From NCBI RefSeq assembly GCF_036492835.1, contig NZ_AP025320.1, forward strand, positions 162,743 through 226,742: a stretch of DNA of 64,000 nucleotides, written 5' to 3'. Positions 24,364-33,757 of the stretch are shown here, piece after piece. The position numbers and the translations under genes were made by a program. Origin of the DNA: Fulvitalea axinellae (GTDB lineage: Bacteria; Bacteroidota; Bacteroidia; Cytophagales; Cyclobacteriaceae). Numbering within the stretch: position 1 is the stretch's first letter; each line of letters begins with the position of its first letter. The notes beneath the pieces are model-generated. The model was not told the origin of the DNA. It made no database searches and worked only from the letters and a program-made list of their open reading frames with translations.

Positions 24364-26814
24364 TCAGCTAACAGTCTCCGAGGTGATATCAGAAAAACTT
24401 TGTTCGAAGGTTTCGTCGTACCTTAGTTTATATTCGTTTTTGAACCGATCGAAGATCCGGCTGGCTTCTCTTTTCTTTCCTTGGCTGGCCAGTATTCTTA
24501 TTTTATTAAAGCAAGCGGGTTCCGAAAGCGGATCGAAGGCCAAAAGGGCTCCGCATATTTTCAATCTGAGATCATCGCTGGCCGAATCTTTCTCCGTAAG
24601 TGGAGCAAGACAAGAGAAAATGCGGTCAAAGGTTTCGGCTTTCCACTCGTCGTACCATTCGTCGCGGATATTTTGCGGAAACGGGCCTGCTGAAATAATT
24701 TCCAATATTCCGGAAATAGTCTCGTCATTCATTGAGTCGGCGGAAAGCAAAAGGTCCAGTTCCTGAAAATCGAATCGTGAAGTTTCGAGATTGCCGATGC
24801 TGTATACATCGCCGTTTTTGTGAAGGGAAGGTCCGCCGTGTTCTTCCAAAGTCACTTTTAGTTTCCGGATATTTACCCTCCTATTATTGTTGGCTTTGCT
24901 TTCGGGCAGTTTGGGCCACAACGTTTCGGAAAGTTTGTCGGAACGGATACCGTTTTGTACAGAGCTGTTTCTGAGAAGCAAAAGGAAGAGACTTTTGAGT
25001 TTTGGTGAAAAATGCCCGCTGATATCTTCGCCTTTAAGGTTTGTGAGCCTGAATTTTCCAAAAATCCGGATATCATGTGTTCCCAGCTCAACTTCACGTG
25101 TCCCGAACACTATATTTTGTTCCGTGATTTTATTTTTGGCGAAAAACTTCTTTTTGATCTTCTTACGTTGGAAGCCCGCCAAAGCTAGAACGGCAATGAT
25201 ATTAAGCCCGATTATCGGGTAGACAAGTGAGATATTGTCCTTCTTTTTATAGACGATTTCGACCTCTTTGCCATTCGCTATTCCTGATATTTCTTTATCT
25301 GTCAGGGCCCTACGCCATACATATAAATCATCCAGGTAACCGTTAAAATAGCTGGAGGAGTCGTTGGTGTTCGTAAATGACGCCCTTTGCCCGATGCGTA
25401 CCATCCCTAAACCGTGGAAAGAATGTTTGTCCTTTCCGATAGCGTCGAGTTCTCCGTTGATAAAAATGGACTGTTGACGTTCTTCCATATCATATCGCCA
25501 TACGATATGGTACCATTTGTCCTGTTCAAAGCGGGTTGAGCTTTTTGTGTCTTGGGAATAAAACCCGAAATGGGGCTTCTTATATTGTAATGACAAGTGC
25601 AGCCCCATCAGGAACCTATTCTGGTCGGTATTCACGATATTTTCGAATGCGTCTTTAAATTCCTTTACTTTTATCCAGAAAGCCACCGTAAACGAACCGT
25701 CGTATATTCCGAGATCTTGCGTATTGGTCAGTTCGATCATGGAGCTTTTGCCGTTGAAGTAACCGACCTGTCCACGTTCAGCATCATCGAGAATATGTAT
25801 ATCTGTAAAGTGCATCTTTCGGCTAAAGTCCTGATAGTTTGGTCTTTCTCCGAATGGGATGGCGACAGCAAGGTCATAGGCCAGCGGGATGGGAGACATT
25901 TGCAGAATAAGGCTGTCGCTGAATTCGTTTGACGCAAAGCTAAGGGTATCGGGCGTAAAGAAGTATCCGCTACGTCGAGGAACCATTTTTACGGAGCCGT
26001 TGTGCCCTACGGGGAAGCTAAAGCGTTTGGGACTAACGCCAGAGAAACTCCCTGTCCAGCTAACCGCAAGCTCTCCGGGAGCCTCGGATTCTATTTCCCC
26101 GCGCATTATGCGTGTGTTATTCAGTTTTTCCCAGTAATATACAAAAGCGGGGATGTAGTTTTTAAAATATAGAAAGTTGGGCGTTTGGCCAATATGTGTC
26201 CACTTATCCAGCATATTGTGATAAACCTCAAGGTGCTTTGAAGGGTCGAATGCTGAATAACGGTTGGGCAAAGGAACCAATTCCCGCGTTACCATGATCC
26301 GGAGAGGTTTTCCGAATGAATTCAAAGAGTTTTTGATTCCGTTTAGGCAAAAAAACGGATCAAACCCTTTGCGGTTACGGGCATATACAAATAACCTTTT
26401 TCCCGATTCGATAAGCGTATTTTTCCGGATGTAGATGTCTGTAGAATCACTGGCAATGTTCCCTTCCAAAGCCTGGTAGGCTGTAGAAGCGAGTAGGCTT
26501 TTGTTTTGGGTTTTAAAGAATAATAGACTGAAAATAGCCTTTGGGTGCCTATTTATAAGCTTTCCGACCCGAACCATCATCTTGTCGGTAGCCTTATCGT
26601 CTAGGCTGTCCAAGACCACCAATGCGAACACATCGGCTGTGCGTACGATGGTATCGAAGTCCTTCCAAGTCTCTTCATCCTCTATCTTTTCGGCGGGCAA
26701 AGGACAAGTGAAATGGATCAGGTAGTCGTAAGCCAAGTTTTTGTCTTGAGCCACGACTGTTGTGGCGAACCTCAGCCCTATAAGAACCAGTAAAAATAAA
26801 ATTCGGTATTTCAT
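24364..26814 (-). CDS. Membrane-tethered one-component regulator: LamG sensor, TM helix, winged-helix/BTAD-like DNA-binding domain
   Basis: An 816-residue protein from the ATG at 26814 (a signal peptide, MKYRILFLLVLIGLRFATTVVAQ; the frame from 26835 adds 7 residues). The N-terminal region (about 25-340) is extracytoplasmic and not recognised. A LamG/concanavalin-A-like domain follows (about 350-505; GYFNGKSSMIEL, DGSFTVAFWIK, WYHIVWRYDM, YFNGYLDDLYVWRRAL). One membrane helix (about 527-548, YPIIGLNIIAVLALAGF) with a basic stop (RKKIKKKFF) leads to a cytoplasmic part: a winged-helix-like region (about 580-680, IRIFGKFRLTN, LSETLWPKLPESKANNNRRVNIRKLK) and a helical BTAD-like tail (about 690-816). 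It likely binds a glycan or wall component outside and DNA inside. It is downstream of the chitinase gene on the same strand. A protein of the same design lies at 42577-45168. Confidence 0.72.
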   Translation of the reverse strand: MKYRILFLLVLIGLRFATTVVAQDKNLAYDYLIHFTCPLPAEKIEDEETWKDFDTIVRTADVFALVVLDSLDDKATDKMMVRVGKLINRHPKAIFSLLFFKTQNKSLLASTAYQALEGNIASDSTDIYIRKNTLIESGKRLFVYARNRKGFDPFFCLNGIKNSLNSFGKPLRIMVTRELVPLPNRYSAFDPSKHLEVYHNMLDKWTHIGQTPNFLYFKNYIPAFVYYWEKLNNTRIMRGEIESEAPGELAVSWTGSFSGVSPKRFSFPVGHNGSVKMVPRRSGYFFTPDTLSFASNEFSDSLILQMSPIPLAYDLAVAIPFGERPNYQDFSRKMHFTDIHILDDAERGQVGYFNGKSSMIELTNTQDLGIYDGSFTVAFWIKVKEFKDAFENIVNTDQNRFLMGLHLSLQYKKPHFGFYSQDTKSSTRFEQDKWYHIVWRYDMEERQQSIFINGELDAIGKDKHSFHGLGMVRIGQRASFTNTNDSSSYFNGYLDDLYVWRRALTDKEISGIANGKEVEIVYKKKDNISLVYPIIGLNIIAVLALAGFQRKKIKKKFFAKNKITEQNIVFGTREVELGTHDIRIFGKFRLTNLKGEDISGHFSPKLKSLFLLLLRNSSVQNGIRSDKLSETLWPKLPESKANNNRRVNIRKLKVTLEEHGGPSLHKNGDVYSIGNLETSRFDFQELDLLLSADSMNDETISGILEIISAGPFPQNIRDEWYDEWKAETFDRIFSCLAPLTEKDSASDDLRLKICGALLAFDPLSEPACFNKIRILASQGKKREASRIFDRFKNEYKLRYDETFEQSFSDITSETVS

Positions 26815-27146
26815 ATTATGCGTCTCCGGTAACATAAAAATAACGCTTTCGGAAGACTTACGGAAGTGTTAGGCATGAGTCTTTGCCCTTCTGGCTTCCA
26901 TAAATCATCAACAACTTGATCAGGTGATATTTTACGAATAGGATCTCTCGACAAATTATATTTCTGAGCGAATATTATCTATGATCGTATTCGCCAAGCT
27001 TTGGATTCTTTTTGATTCAGATTGGCTAAGAATAGCCAAATATAAAAATTGAAAACTATCTGAAGCTGGAGTGATAGAGTTTGGGTTCCGTTTTTATGAG
27101 CCAAAAGCAGGAACTCGGAACCCAAATATATCAGATAGATTCTACG
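26815..27146. other. Intergenic between chitinase and regulator
   Basis: Holds an inverted repeat at 27080-27126 (11-base arms). No gene was recognised in the remainder. The regulator promoter is probably just upstream of 26814. Confidence 0.4.
27080..27126. repeat. Inverted repeat downstream of chitinase gene
   Basis: Arms TTTGGGTTCCG and CGGAACCCAAA are perfect 11-base inverses separated by 25 bases, 20 bases past the chitinase stop. It may be a terminator with a large loop; the loop contains no other clear stem. Confidence 0.5.
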
Positions 27147-28316
27147 TTATTTATCTTGTTTAGGATTTAACTCATCGTAAATAGTATGCAATAGTTGATA
27201 ATCGTCGCTGTCTATAGTTAAGTGCCAGAAAAAGATTGCGCCCAAGCCATTATCCTTGACATATTTGGCTTTGGCTCTTACGGACCGAGGATTGTCATAG
27301 CTCAGGAATACGCTGTCACTTGCTCTGTAAGCGTATGGAGCTTGGGCGTGTTCGTCCCAGAAGTGTTGGAATCCGTTGGCTTCGGTATAATTTTGTTTGA
27401 TATCCGAATACCTAGCCCAGCCTTTGTATACGCCAGAGTTGGGTTGGTGCAAGCCATTATTTTCCGGTAAAGCGCCTTTCCATGCCCGGCCGTAAAAGGC
27501 CGCGCCTACGGCCAATTTACTTTTTGGAGCCCCGTTTTTCTCACAAAATTCCATAGTATTTTCCGCCGAAGGCACCCCCTCGTTTCTCCTTCTGGCATAG
27601 CGTTCTCTGATATTTTTATTTTTGATGTCGCTAAGCGGAACGGCTCCAAGATTGGTGTGGTGGGCCGTATGCGGTGATGAGTTGATGACGAAGTCGTAAG
27701 TCATTACATTCATATAATCTACGTATTTCATCACTTTCTCAAGCTCTATATAATTATAATATCCGGCCCATCCACCAGAGGCAAAACTTAGCTGTGCCCC
27801 GTCTTTGTATTTGTCCAAACTTTCCCGGAGGTCACGCATTAACAAAGTAAAGTTTTGCTTATCCTCTGGGCGCGCATCATTTCCTGCGCCTGCGGATGTC
27901 GGGTATTCCCAATCGATGTCTATACCGTCCAGTTTGTATTTCTTTAAAAAGGAAATAACGCTTTCAACATACTTCTTTCTTTTGGCTGGATCAGCCGCCA
28001 TATCCGAAAACCCTGCCGAACCGCCCCATCCGCCGCAGGCCACCATGATGTTCAGCTCGGGAAATTCCTGTTTGCGTGAAGCCAATGCGATAAGGTCATC
28101 CTCCGTTTTTGGGTTTTGCAAAGCTATTTTTCCGTCTTTTATTACGGTAAATGAGAAAATAATATGACTGAGTTTATCCAAAGGCAAAGATTCCGGAGGA
28201 GTCCCCGGATAGTAATAAGCGATTATAGCTGGACCTTTTTCACTTTTTGGGGCTGTGTCACAAGCCAAGAAGGGTACTGTAAGTAAGATGAAAAATATAA
28301 GTTTTCGGAGGTTCAT
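27147..28316 (-). CDS. GH18 chitinase-like lipoprotein
   Basis: A 389-residue lipoprotein (lipobox VPFLAC, Cys19) with a GH18 TIM barrel. The family signature DGIDIDWEY is at 130-138, with catalytic E137 and the D-x-x-D-x-D-x-E pattern complete, so it should be active. Other expected elements are YYPG near 35, VACGGWGGS (92-100), MTYDFVI and FFWHLTIDSDDY near the C-terminus. It would cleave beta-1,4-linked GlcNAc polymers such as chitin or act on related glycans as an endo-N-acetylglucosaminidase. There is no carbohydrate-binding module. Its products could be handled by the GH20 enzyme and the NagB/transporter pair; that pathway link is inferred. Confidence 0.92.
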   Translation of the reverse strand: MNLRKLIFFILLTVPFLACDTAPKSEKGPAIIAYYYPGTPPESLPLDKLSHIIFSFTVIKDGKIALQNPKTEDDLIALASRKQEFPELNIMVACGGWGGSAGFSDMAADPAKRKKYVESVISFLKKYKLDGIDIDWEYPTSAGAGNDARPEDKQNFTLLMRDLRESLDKYKDGAQLSFASGGWAGYYNYIELEKVMKYVDYMNVMTYDFVINSSPHTAHHTNLGAVPLSDIKNKNIRERYARRRNEGVPSAENTMEFCEKNGAPKSKLAVGAAFYGRAWKGALPENNGLHQPNSGVYKGWARYSDIKQNYTEANGFQHFWDEHAQAPYAYRASDSVFLSYDNPRSVRAKAKYVKDNGLGAIFFWHLTIDSDDYQLLHTIYDELNPKQDK

Positions 28317-28668
28317 ATTGCGTGGATTTATTGGGTTGGCCCATGTTTAGGCTTTTGAAAAAAGTATATACCTAACCCGTAAGGAGATAATCACAAACCT
28401 AATTTAAGGAATGGCTTATTACAAATTTGAACCATATTTTTCCTTTTTTAACGATTCTGTTCTTACATAAAGACATAGCGTATAGGGCTTGCGTTATATT
28501 ATTTTTTGATATATTATTTTAAATATAAAAGTGCGTTACTGTATTGTCATTGTTTTACTTGGTCATTTAGAGATTCAGTGACCTTAAGAATTAAAGAATA
28601 CCGATCAATAAGCAGTCGTCGAACGGTCTGTTTACGCTTTACTCTATACATTGTACTAAACGAAAAAC
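28317..28668. other. Divergent intergenic region
   Basis: Between the chitinase (-) and the methyltransferase (+). Very A/T-rich at 28440-28560 with a TTTACTCTATACATTGTACTAA motif just before 28669, similar to motifs in the glycan cluster. Promoters for both genes probably lie here. Confidence 0.4.
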
Positions 28669-29331
28669 ATGGATATCGAAGGTGAAGACTTTGCCAAATT
28701 AGCGGTTCAGTTACGTTGTCCCGATGAGAATGGAGGACTGAACGTAGCGGACATGATGAGCGAAACGAATTCGGGAATGATTCTAAACACTATTCGCGTA
28801 ATGGGACTGGCCAACGGCGAATCCGTATTGGAATTGGGACACGGGGGCGCTTCCCATTTGGAAAAACTGATGGAAAGAGCGTCTGGCCTAAAATACATGG
28901 GACTAGATATTTCCGATCTGATGGACAAGGTAGCCCGAAAATACAATCATTTGTTTTGCGAAAATGGTATAGCGGACTTTGCGCTGTACAACGGAAATCA
29001 GATTCCTTTTGGGAATAACGCTTTCGATAAAATTTTCACAGTAAATACTCTTTACTTTTGGGAGACTCCGGCGGAGTTAATGGCCGAACTGCATAGAGTA
29101 TTGCGCCCTGGAGGTGAGTGCCTTGTGACATTCGTGGACAAGGGCTTTATGGAAAAACTTCCTTTCGCTGAAAACGGTTTTACGCTTTATGATATCGCTC
29201 GCTTCCGGGATTTGGCGGATATGACCGAGTTTTCGCTTTCTGAAGTACGGACATTTACCGAAGAGATTATCGTAAGTTCCGGCGATTCTGTAGAACGGAG
29301 ATATTCCGTAGCTAGACTATTGAAAGAATAA
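28669..29331 (+). CDS. Class I SAM-dependent methyltransferase
   Basis: A 220-residue Rossmann-fold methyltransferase of the Methyltransf_11/25 type. The SAM-binding motif I is SVLELGHGGASHL (52-64), followed by MGLDIS (about 78-83), the hydrophobic strand FDKIFTVNTLYFW, and ELHRVLRPGGECLVTF (motif III, about 140-155). Substrate is not predictable. It stands alone between the chitinase and the sulfatase, about 150 bases before the latter. Confidence 0.85.
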   Translation: MDIEGEDFAKLAVQLRCPDENGGLNVADMMSETNSGMILNTIRVMGLANGESVLELGHGGASHLEKLMERASGLKYMGLDISDLMDKVARKYNHLFCENGIADFALYNGNQIPFGNNAFDKIFTVNTLYFWETPAELMAELHRVLRPGGECLVTFVDKGFMEKLPFAENGFTLYDIARFRDLADMTEFSLSEVRTFTEEIIVSSGDSVERRYSVARLLKE

Positions 29332-29479
29332 CTCAGACCAATACTGATATCCAAATACGATAATAGATCGTTTGCTTTTCGTCTCATTTATGTTTTTCCG
29401 CACATAATTCCATCCTTAATTTTTACTGCCGTCTAGTTTTGGACTATCAATATTTTTGACTTTTAAAGAGAAGCTGTTT

Positions 29480-30826
29480 ATGATATCCAAAAGGAAAATG
29501 GCCTTGGCACTGGGAGTGGCCTTGGAGTTTTTTGGTATTCGGAATATGCCAGCCTACGGCCAAAGCGAGAAGCAAGATCGGCCGAATATAGTATTATTGA
29601 TGGCGGACGATATGGGCTACGAATGCCTTTCCGCACACGGTGCGCTTGATTACAAGACGCCGAATATAGACCGCATGATGGAAGACGGAATAGAATTTAG
29701 CCACAGCTATTCCCAGCCTCTTTGTACCCCTTCGCGAGTGAAAATCATGACCGGCCGTTACAATTACCGTAATTATAAGGATTTCGGGTATTTGGATGTT
29801 AACGAAAAGACTTTCGGGAACGTAATGAAAGAGGCCGGTTATTCCACCTGTATAGCTGGAAAATGGCAACTCAACGGCTTGAAAACTGGCAGGGAAAATA
29901 CGCTAGATGACAAGCGTCCCCAACATTTCGGTTTTGACGAATATTGCTTGTGGCAATTGACAAAAACCAAGAGACAAGGAGAGCGCTACGCAAGCCCTCT
30001 GATCGAGGAAAACGGAAAGGTTTTGCCCGATACGGACGGACGTTACGGCCCGGATATTTTCTCGGATTATGTGGTCGATTTTATCCGAAGAAAGAAAGAC
30101 AAGCCGTTTTTCGTGTATTATCCTATGGTTTTGGTACATGACCCTTTCGTGCCGACCCCGGACTCGAAGGATTGGGCCGATAAGAACAAACGCTTTAAGG
30201 ACCGGCCGGAATATTTTGCCGATATGATGGCCTATACGGATAAGATCGTAGGTAAGATCAGGACGGCTTTGGAACGTGAAGGAGTGGCTGATAATACCAT
30301 TTTTATATTTACGGCTGATAATGGAACGAGTATCCGCATTAATTCAAGGACCAAAAACGGAAATATTCAGGGAGGTAAAGGGCAAACATTGACAAAGGGC
30401 CATCACGTGCCGATGGTTGCCGTTTGGCCAAAATACAAAGCCAAAGGAAAGCGATATGAAGGTCTGATAGAGTTCAGTGACTTTTTGCCGACCATAGCCG
30501 AAGCCGGAGGCGCCGATATTCCGGAAAATATTGACGGAAAGAGTTTTCTGCCAATATTAAAAGGCAGACGCCACAAAGACAGGGAGACAATCTTTGTCCA
30601 TTATGATCCGATGAAACGGTTGAAAGCGCCACGCAAAACAGGCCGATTCTGCCGAGATTTGGAATACAAGCTCTATCATGACGGGCGTTTTTATTTCCTT
30701 CCGGAAGATCTCCAGGAGCTAAGCCCGCTTGAGGATAAAGATTTGGATAAAAAAGCTAGAAAAGCAAAAGCCAAATTGGCCAAAGAGCTAAATAAAGCCC
30801 CGGCTTGGAGCCCAAGAAAGATATAG
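29480..30826 (+). CDS. S1 family sulfatase (secreted)
   Basis: A 448-residue formylglycine-dependent sulfatase. The ATG at 29480 was preferred to a TTG eight codons upstream; the signal-like N-terminus ends near AYGQ. Metal ligands D43-D44 are in MADDMGYE. The S1 signature C82-T-P-S-R86 supplies the Cys that is converted to formylglycine. TAGKWQ-like IAGKWQLNG and FTADNG (ADNGTS) are also visible. Such enzymes desulfate sulfated glycans or related compounds in the periplasm. They need a maturase, which is not found in this window. Substrate is not assigned. It is transcribed toward the MarC gene. Confidence 0.92.
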   Translation: MISKRKMALALGVALEFFGIRNMPAYGQSEKQDRPNIVLLMADDMGYECLSAHGALDYKTPNIDRMMEDGIEFSHSYSQPLCTPSRVKIMTGRYNYRNYKDFGYLDVNEKTFGNVMKEAGYSTCIAGKWQLNGLKTGRENTLDDKRPQHFGFDEYCLWQLTKTKRQGERYASPLIEENGKVLPDTDGRYGPDIFSDYVVDFIRRKKDKPFFVYYPMVLVHDPFVPTPDSKDWADKNKRFKDRPEYFADMMAYTDKIVGKIRTALEREGVADNTIFIFTADNGTSIRINSRTKNGNIQGGKGQTLTKGHHVPMVAVWPKYKAKGKRYEGLIEFSDFLPTIAEAGGADIPENIDGKSFLPILKGRRHKDRETIFVHYDPMKRLKAPRKTGRFCRDLEYKLYHDGRFYFLPEDLQELSPLEDKDLDKKARKAKAKLAKELNKAPAWSPRKI

Positions 30827-30855
30827 AATATTTAACTGGACCGTCGTTATTCAAT

Positions 30856-30900
30856 AGGGCATGCTTCCGGTTTCCTTCATTGAAATCGGAAGCATGCCCT
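30856..30900. terminator. Bidirectional terminator with 14-bp stem
   Basis: AGGGCATGCTTCCG pairs perfectly with CGGAAGCATGCCCT around a 17-base loop between the sulfatase (+) and MarC (-). Its right arm overlaps the MarC stop codon. Confidence 0.7.
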
Positions 30901-31528
30901 AGTGATGTTGCAGGATTGGAAAAAGTCCGGTTAGCCCCTTCGCTAACATTCCGAAAGCCAAGGCGGTAAGGATAATTCCCATAAGGCGTATCACGACGTT
31001 TATGCCGATTATCCCCAATCTACCGGAAAGGTAATTCGAAAAGTGCAGGAAAAGCCAGATAAGGATAGTGGTTCCCGCACAAACCAAACTAAGAACCAAC
31101 CGCTCCTGCGGGCTGGGAAATTTTGGAAGCCAAACCAATATGGTCGCGATTGTTCCCGGGCCGGCGATCAAGGGTATTGCGACGGGGACTATGGCTATAG
31201 AGTCTTTCTGTTCGGCTTCTTCTTCGTCGGACTTACTATGTGAGATCGAACTGGTTTTGCTTTGTAGCATCGAGAGCCCCATCATCCCGACAATCAGCCC
31301 GCCAGCGGCTTCGAATGAGGGAAGAGTTATGCCGAAGAACTCCAGAATATAATCTCCGCTCCAAATAACGGCCAACATAATAATCAGTATTGCGATACCG
31401 GCCTTGAAGGCTATGGAACGGACATCAGCTTCGTTTTTATAGGCTGTCATTCCCGAAAATATCGCCATGTTTCCCACGGGATTTGTGATGCTCAGTAGAG
31501 CCACGCCAAATGTAATCAGGTCTTCCAT
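30899..31528 (-). CDS. MarC family membrane protein
   Basis: A 209-residue integral membrane protein of the MarC/UPF0056 family with six predicted hydrophobic helices. Typical family features are the N-terminal MEDLITFGVALLSITNPVGNM and the second-half repeat ending with VAIPLIAGPGTIATILVW (the conserved P-L-x-x-G-P-G motif). MarC was once linked to multiple antibiotic resistance, but its transport role is uncertain. The ATG at 31528 was preferred to one 30 bases upstream because MEDLITFG is the usual family start. Confidence 0.9.
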   Translation of the reverse strand: MEDLITFGVALLSITNPVGNMAIFSGMTAYKNEADVRSIAFKAGIAILIIMLAVIWSGDYILEFFGITLPSFEAAGGLIVGMMGLSMLQSKTSSISHSKSDEEEAEQKDSIAIVPVAIPLIAGPGTIATILVWLPKFPSPQERLVLSLVCAGTTILIWLFLHFSNYLSGRLGIIGINVVIRLMGIILTALAFGMLAKGLTGLFPILQHH

Positions 31529-31613
31529 TAGGGTGGGCCAAATCAAAAAACGGCCCAAGCCTCAGTCAGAATAAAGAGAAATATGCCTTTTTCTTTTCGG
31601 AGAAAATCGGAAG

Positions 31614-32444
31614 CTATTTCTTCCCGAAAAACTCAACGACCATTCGCAGAGCCGGTTTGTTCAGATTCTCGCATTTATAAGCGATGCCTATATTACGTGA
31701 CATTCCCGGCCCGTTTACTCGCCGGAGAACAATTCCTTCCTTGTCACGGGCAAAATACTCGGGCAGAAAAGAAATCCCGACGCCGGACAGCACCAAGGCC
31801 AACACTTCGGATTTCATTTTGGCCCTGGCCACGATATCAAAACCCTTGCCCGAAGCCGAAAGAACCGCCATAGTCTGTTGATGAGCCTCGCAAGGCGGAC
31901 ATTCTATGAAAGAATAGCCGTCCAAGTCGCGAATATCCACTTCGGGTTTTGTGGCTAATGGATGATTATCGGGAACGCAGAGTACATAATCTTCTTCCCA
32001 AACGGAGATAAAGATTTCGTCCTCATGTTTATACTCGCGAATCAGTAGGCGCATATCGGATTTGTCTTCCATCCCCACGAGGTTGAGATCTACGTCCGGT
32101 ATGGCTTCGTATATTTTTTTGTAAAAGTCAGCTTTTTCTCTGTCCGGCATGTCGGGCATAATACCAATCGTGAGCGGAAGCCGTTCCCGTTTTCCCTGAA
32201 AAAGGTTTCCGATTTTGTCAAGGTCGGCCAAAAGGCCCAAAGCCTTTGGGTAAAGCATATCCGCCTCCGGCGTAGGATCGGTACCGCGTTTGTGGCGAAG
32301 AAAAAGGGTTTTGCCCACTATATCTTCCAATTGTTTGATGCCGTTGGTGATGGAAGGTTGGGAGACGAAGCACCTTTGCGCGGCGCGCGAAATATTTTTT
32401 TCTTCGTATACGGTCACGAAAAACCTTAAGAGTCTAGGATCCAT
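31614..32444 (-). CDS. LysR-type transcriptional regulator
   Basis: A 276-residue protein. The N-terminal winged helix-turn-helix is at about 1-60 (FVTVYEEKNISRAAQRCFVSQPSITNGIKQLEDIVG) and a periplasmic-binding-protein-like effector domain at about 90-275. It is transcribed divergently from the SDR gene at 32627 with 182 bases between the starts, the classic arrangement in which a LysR protein controls its divergent neighbour. The effector is unknown. Distance and orientation make the SDR gene a likely target. Confidence 0.92.
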   Translation of the reverse strand: MDPRLLRFFVTVYEEKNISRAAQRCFVSQPSITNGIKQLEDIVGKTLFLRHKRGTDPTPEADMLYPKALGLLADLDKIGNLFQGKRERLPLTIGIMPDMPDREKADFYKKIYEAIPDVDLNLVGMEDKSDMRLLIREYKHEDEIFISVWEEDYVLCVPDNHPLATKPEVDIRDLDGYSFIECPPCEAHQQTMAVLSASGKGFDIVARAKMKSEVLALVLSGVGISFLPEYFARDKEGIVLRRVNGPGMSRNIGIAYKCENLNKPALRMVVEFFGKK

Positions 32445-32626
32445 TATCTATAAGTCTGGCTGATGATAAGCATCAATTTTTAATATTTTACTGGCGCTGC
32501 CTATACGCTTACCTTTGTGTTGTCGCTGTTCCGGAATAAGGACCAAAACAAATTACCTTGATTGGAAGACAAAAGGTAAATTTCCGGGTTCAGTATTAGG
32601 CTTGAAGATACTCAATTAACATTATT

Positions 32627-33358
32627 ATGGCTAATAACGAAAAACCATTGGTAATTATCACCGGAGCTAGCTCTGGTATTGGAATGGCAACCGCCAAGTT
32701 GTTTTCGGACAACGGATACCCCCTTCTTTTGTTGGCCAGAAGAAAGGGACATATGGAGGAACTCAACCTTCCCAATACGATTTGCGCTGAAGTGGACGTA
32801 ACCGATGCCGATAGCTTGGTGAAAGCCATCGCTAAAGCGGAGGAGCAATATGGCCCGGCTGACCTGTTGGTAAACAACGCCGGCGTAATGCTTTTGGGAG
32901 AGGTTCACAAACAAGATCCGGCCGAATGGCAAAAGATGTTTGACGTGAACGTAATGGGCTTGCTCAACGGAGTGAAGGCCGTTATCGGCGGAATGGTACA
33001 GCGCAACACCGGTACTATCGTAAACATCAGCTCTATTGCTGGAAAGAAAAGTTTCCCGAACCATGCGGCTTATTGCGGAACCAAGTTCGCTGTGCATGGT
33101 ATGACTGAGTGCATCCGTGAAGAAGTGGCGGACAAAAACGTACGTCTTACCACTGTGGCTCCTGGCGCTGTAGAGACTGAGCTTCTTGGCCATACCACAG
33201 ATAAAGGAATCGTGGAAGGATACGAGGATTGGAAAAAGCAGATTGGCGGAGCCATGCATACCGACGACGTAGCCAGAGCGATCTGGTTCGCTTATAGTCA
33301 GCCACAAAACGTTTGCATCCGCGAGATTGCGATGGCCGCCACCGGGCAAAGCGCATAA
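32627..33358 (+). CDS. Short-chain dehydrogenase/reductase (classical SDR)
   Basis: A 243-residue NAD(P)-dependent oxidoreductase of the classical SDR family. The nucleotide-binding TGASSGIG motif is at 12-19 and NNAG at 83-86. The catalytic triad is S136 with Y149 and K153 (YxxxK in YCGTKF). The R38-R39 (ARRK) after the second strand suggests NADP preference, a family rule rather than a measurement. Its substrate is unknown. It is divergent from the LysR gene and is followed by a strong terminator, so it is probably a single-gene unit controlled by the LysR protein. Confidence 0.92.
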   Translation: MANNEKPLVIITGASSGIGMATAKLFSDNGYPLLLLARRKGHMEELNLPNTICAEVDVTDADSLVKAIAKAEEQYGPADLLVNNAGVMLLGEVHKQDPAEWQKMFDVNVMGLLNGVKAVIGGMVQRNTGTIVNISSIAGKKSFPNHAAYCGTKFAVHGMTECIREEVADKNVRLTTVAPGAVETELLGHTTDKGIVEGYEDWKKQIGGAMHTDDVARAIWFAYSQPQNVCIREIAMAATGQSA

Positions 33359-33757
33359 TCTTAACGGTACAGAGAATATTATCTCGGTTTGAAGATTTGG
33401 CTAAGTTGTTAGCGACTAGTTTTGCTTACGGCCCTTAGTAGTCCCAACGTTTTGATGTTCTTTTCCAAATACTGAAATAAGTTGAGGAATCCCCTTCCTG
33501 ACGTAAAATCGTCGGAAGGGGATTTTGTATATGGTGCAGGGTATTGTTTTGTTTTCTTGCAAATACACAAGAGCAAAATTGCCGATATAAACCACTAGGT
33601 ATTAAAAAGGGCTAAGTTTTGGTTAACGAAAGAGGTTAGTTATAGTCTAGCTAAGGGTATTTTCTGTTTTTGTGTTAAAAAGTGTTCGAGAGGATATTTT
33701 TATGACTAAATTTATTGTTTCAATGTCTTTACGACGTAGATTCTTAATGAATTTGAT
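33359..33757. other. Intergenic with terminator
   Basis: Contains the SDR terminator at 33488-33526. The following A/T-rich 200 bases (33540-33757) should hold the promoter of the small secreted protein at 33758. No gene was recognised. Confidence 0.45.
33488..33526 (+). terminator. Terminator after SDR gene
   Basis: AATCCCCTTCC pairs perfectly with GGAAGGGGATT, with an inner GAC/GTC step and a T-run after it, 130 bases past the SDR stop. Confidence 0.85.
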
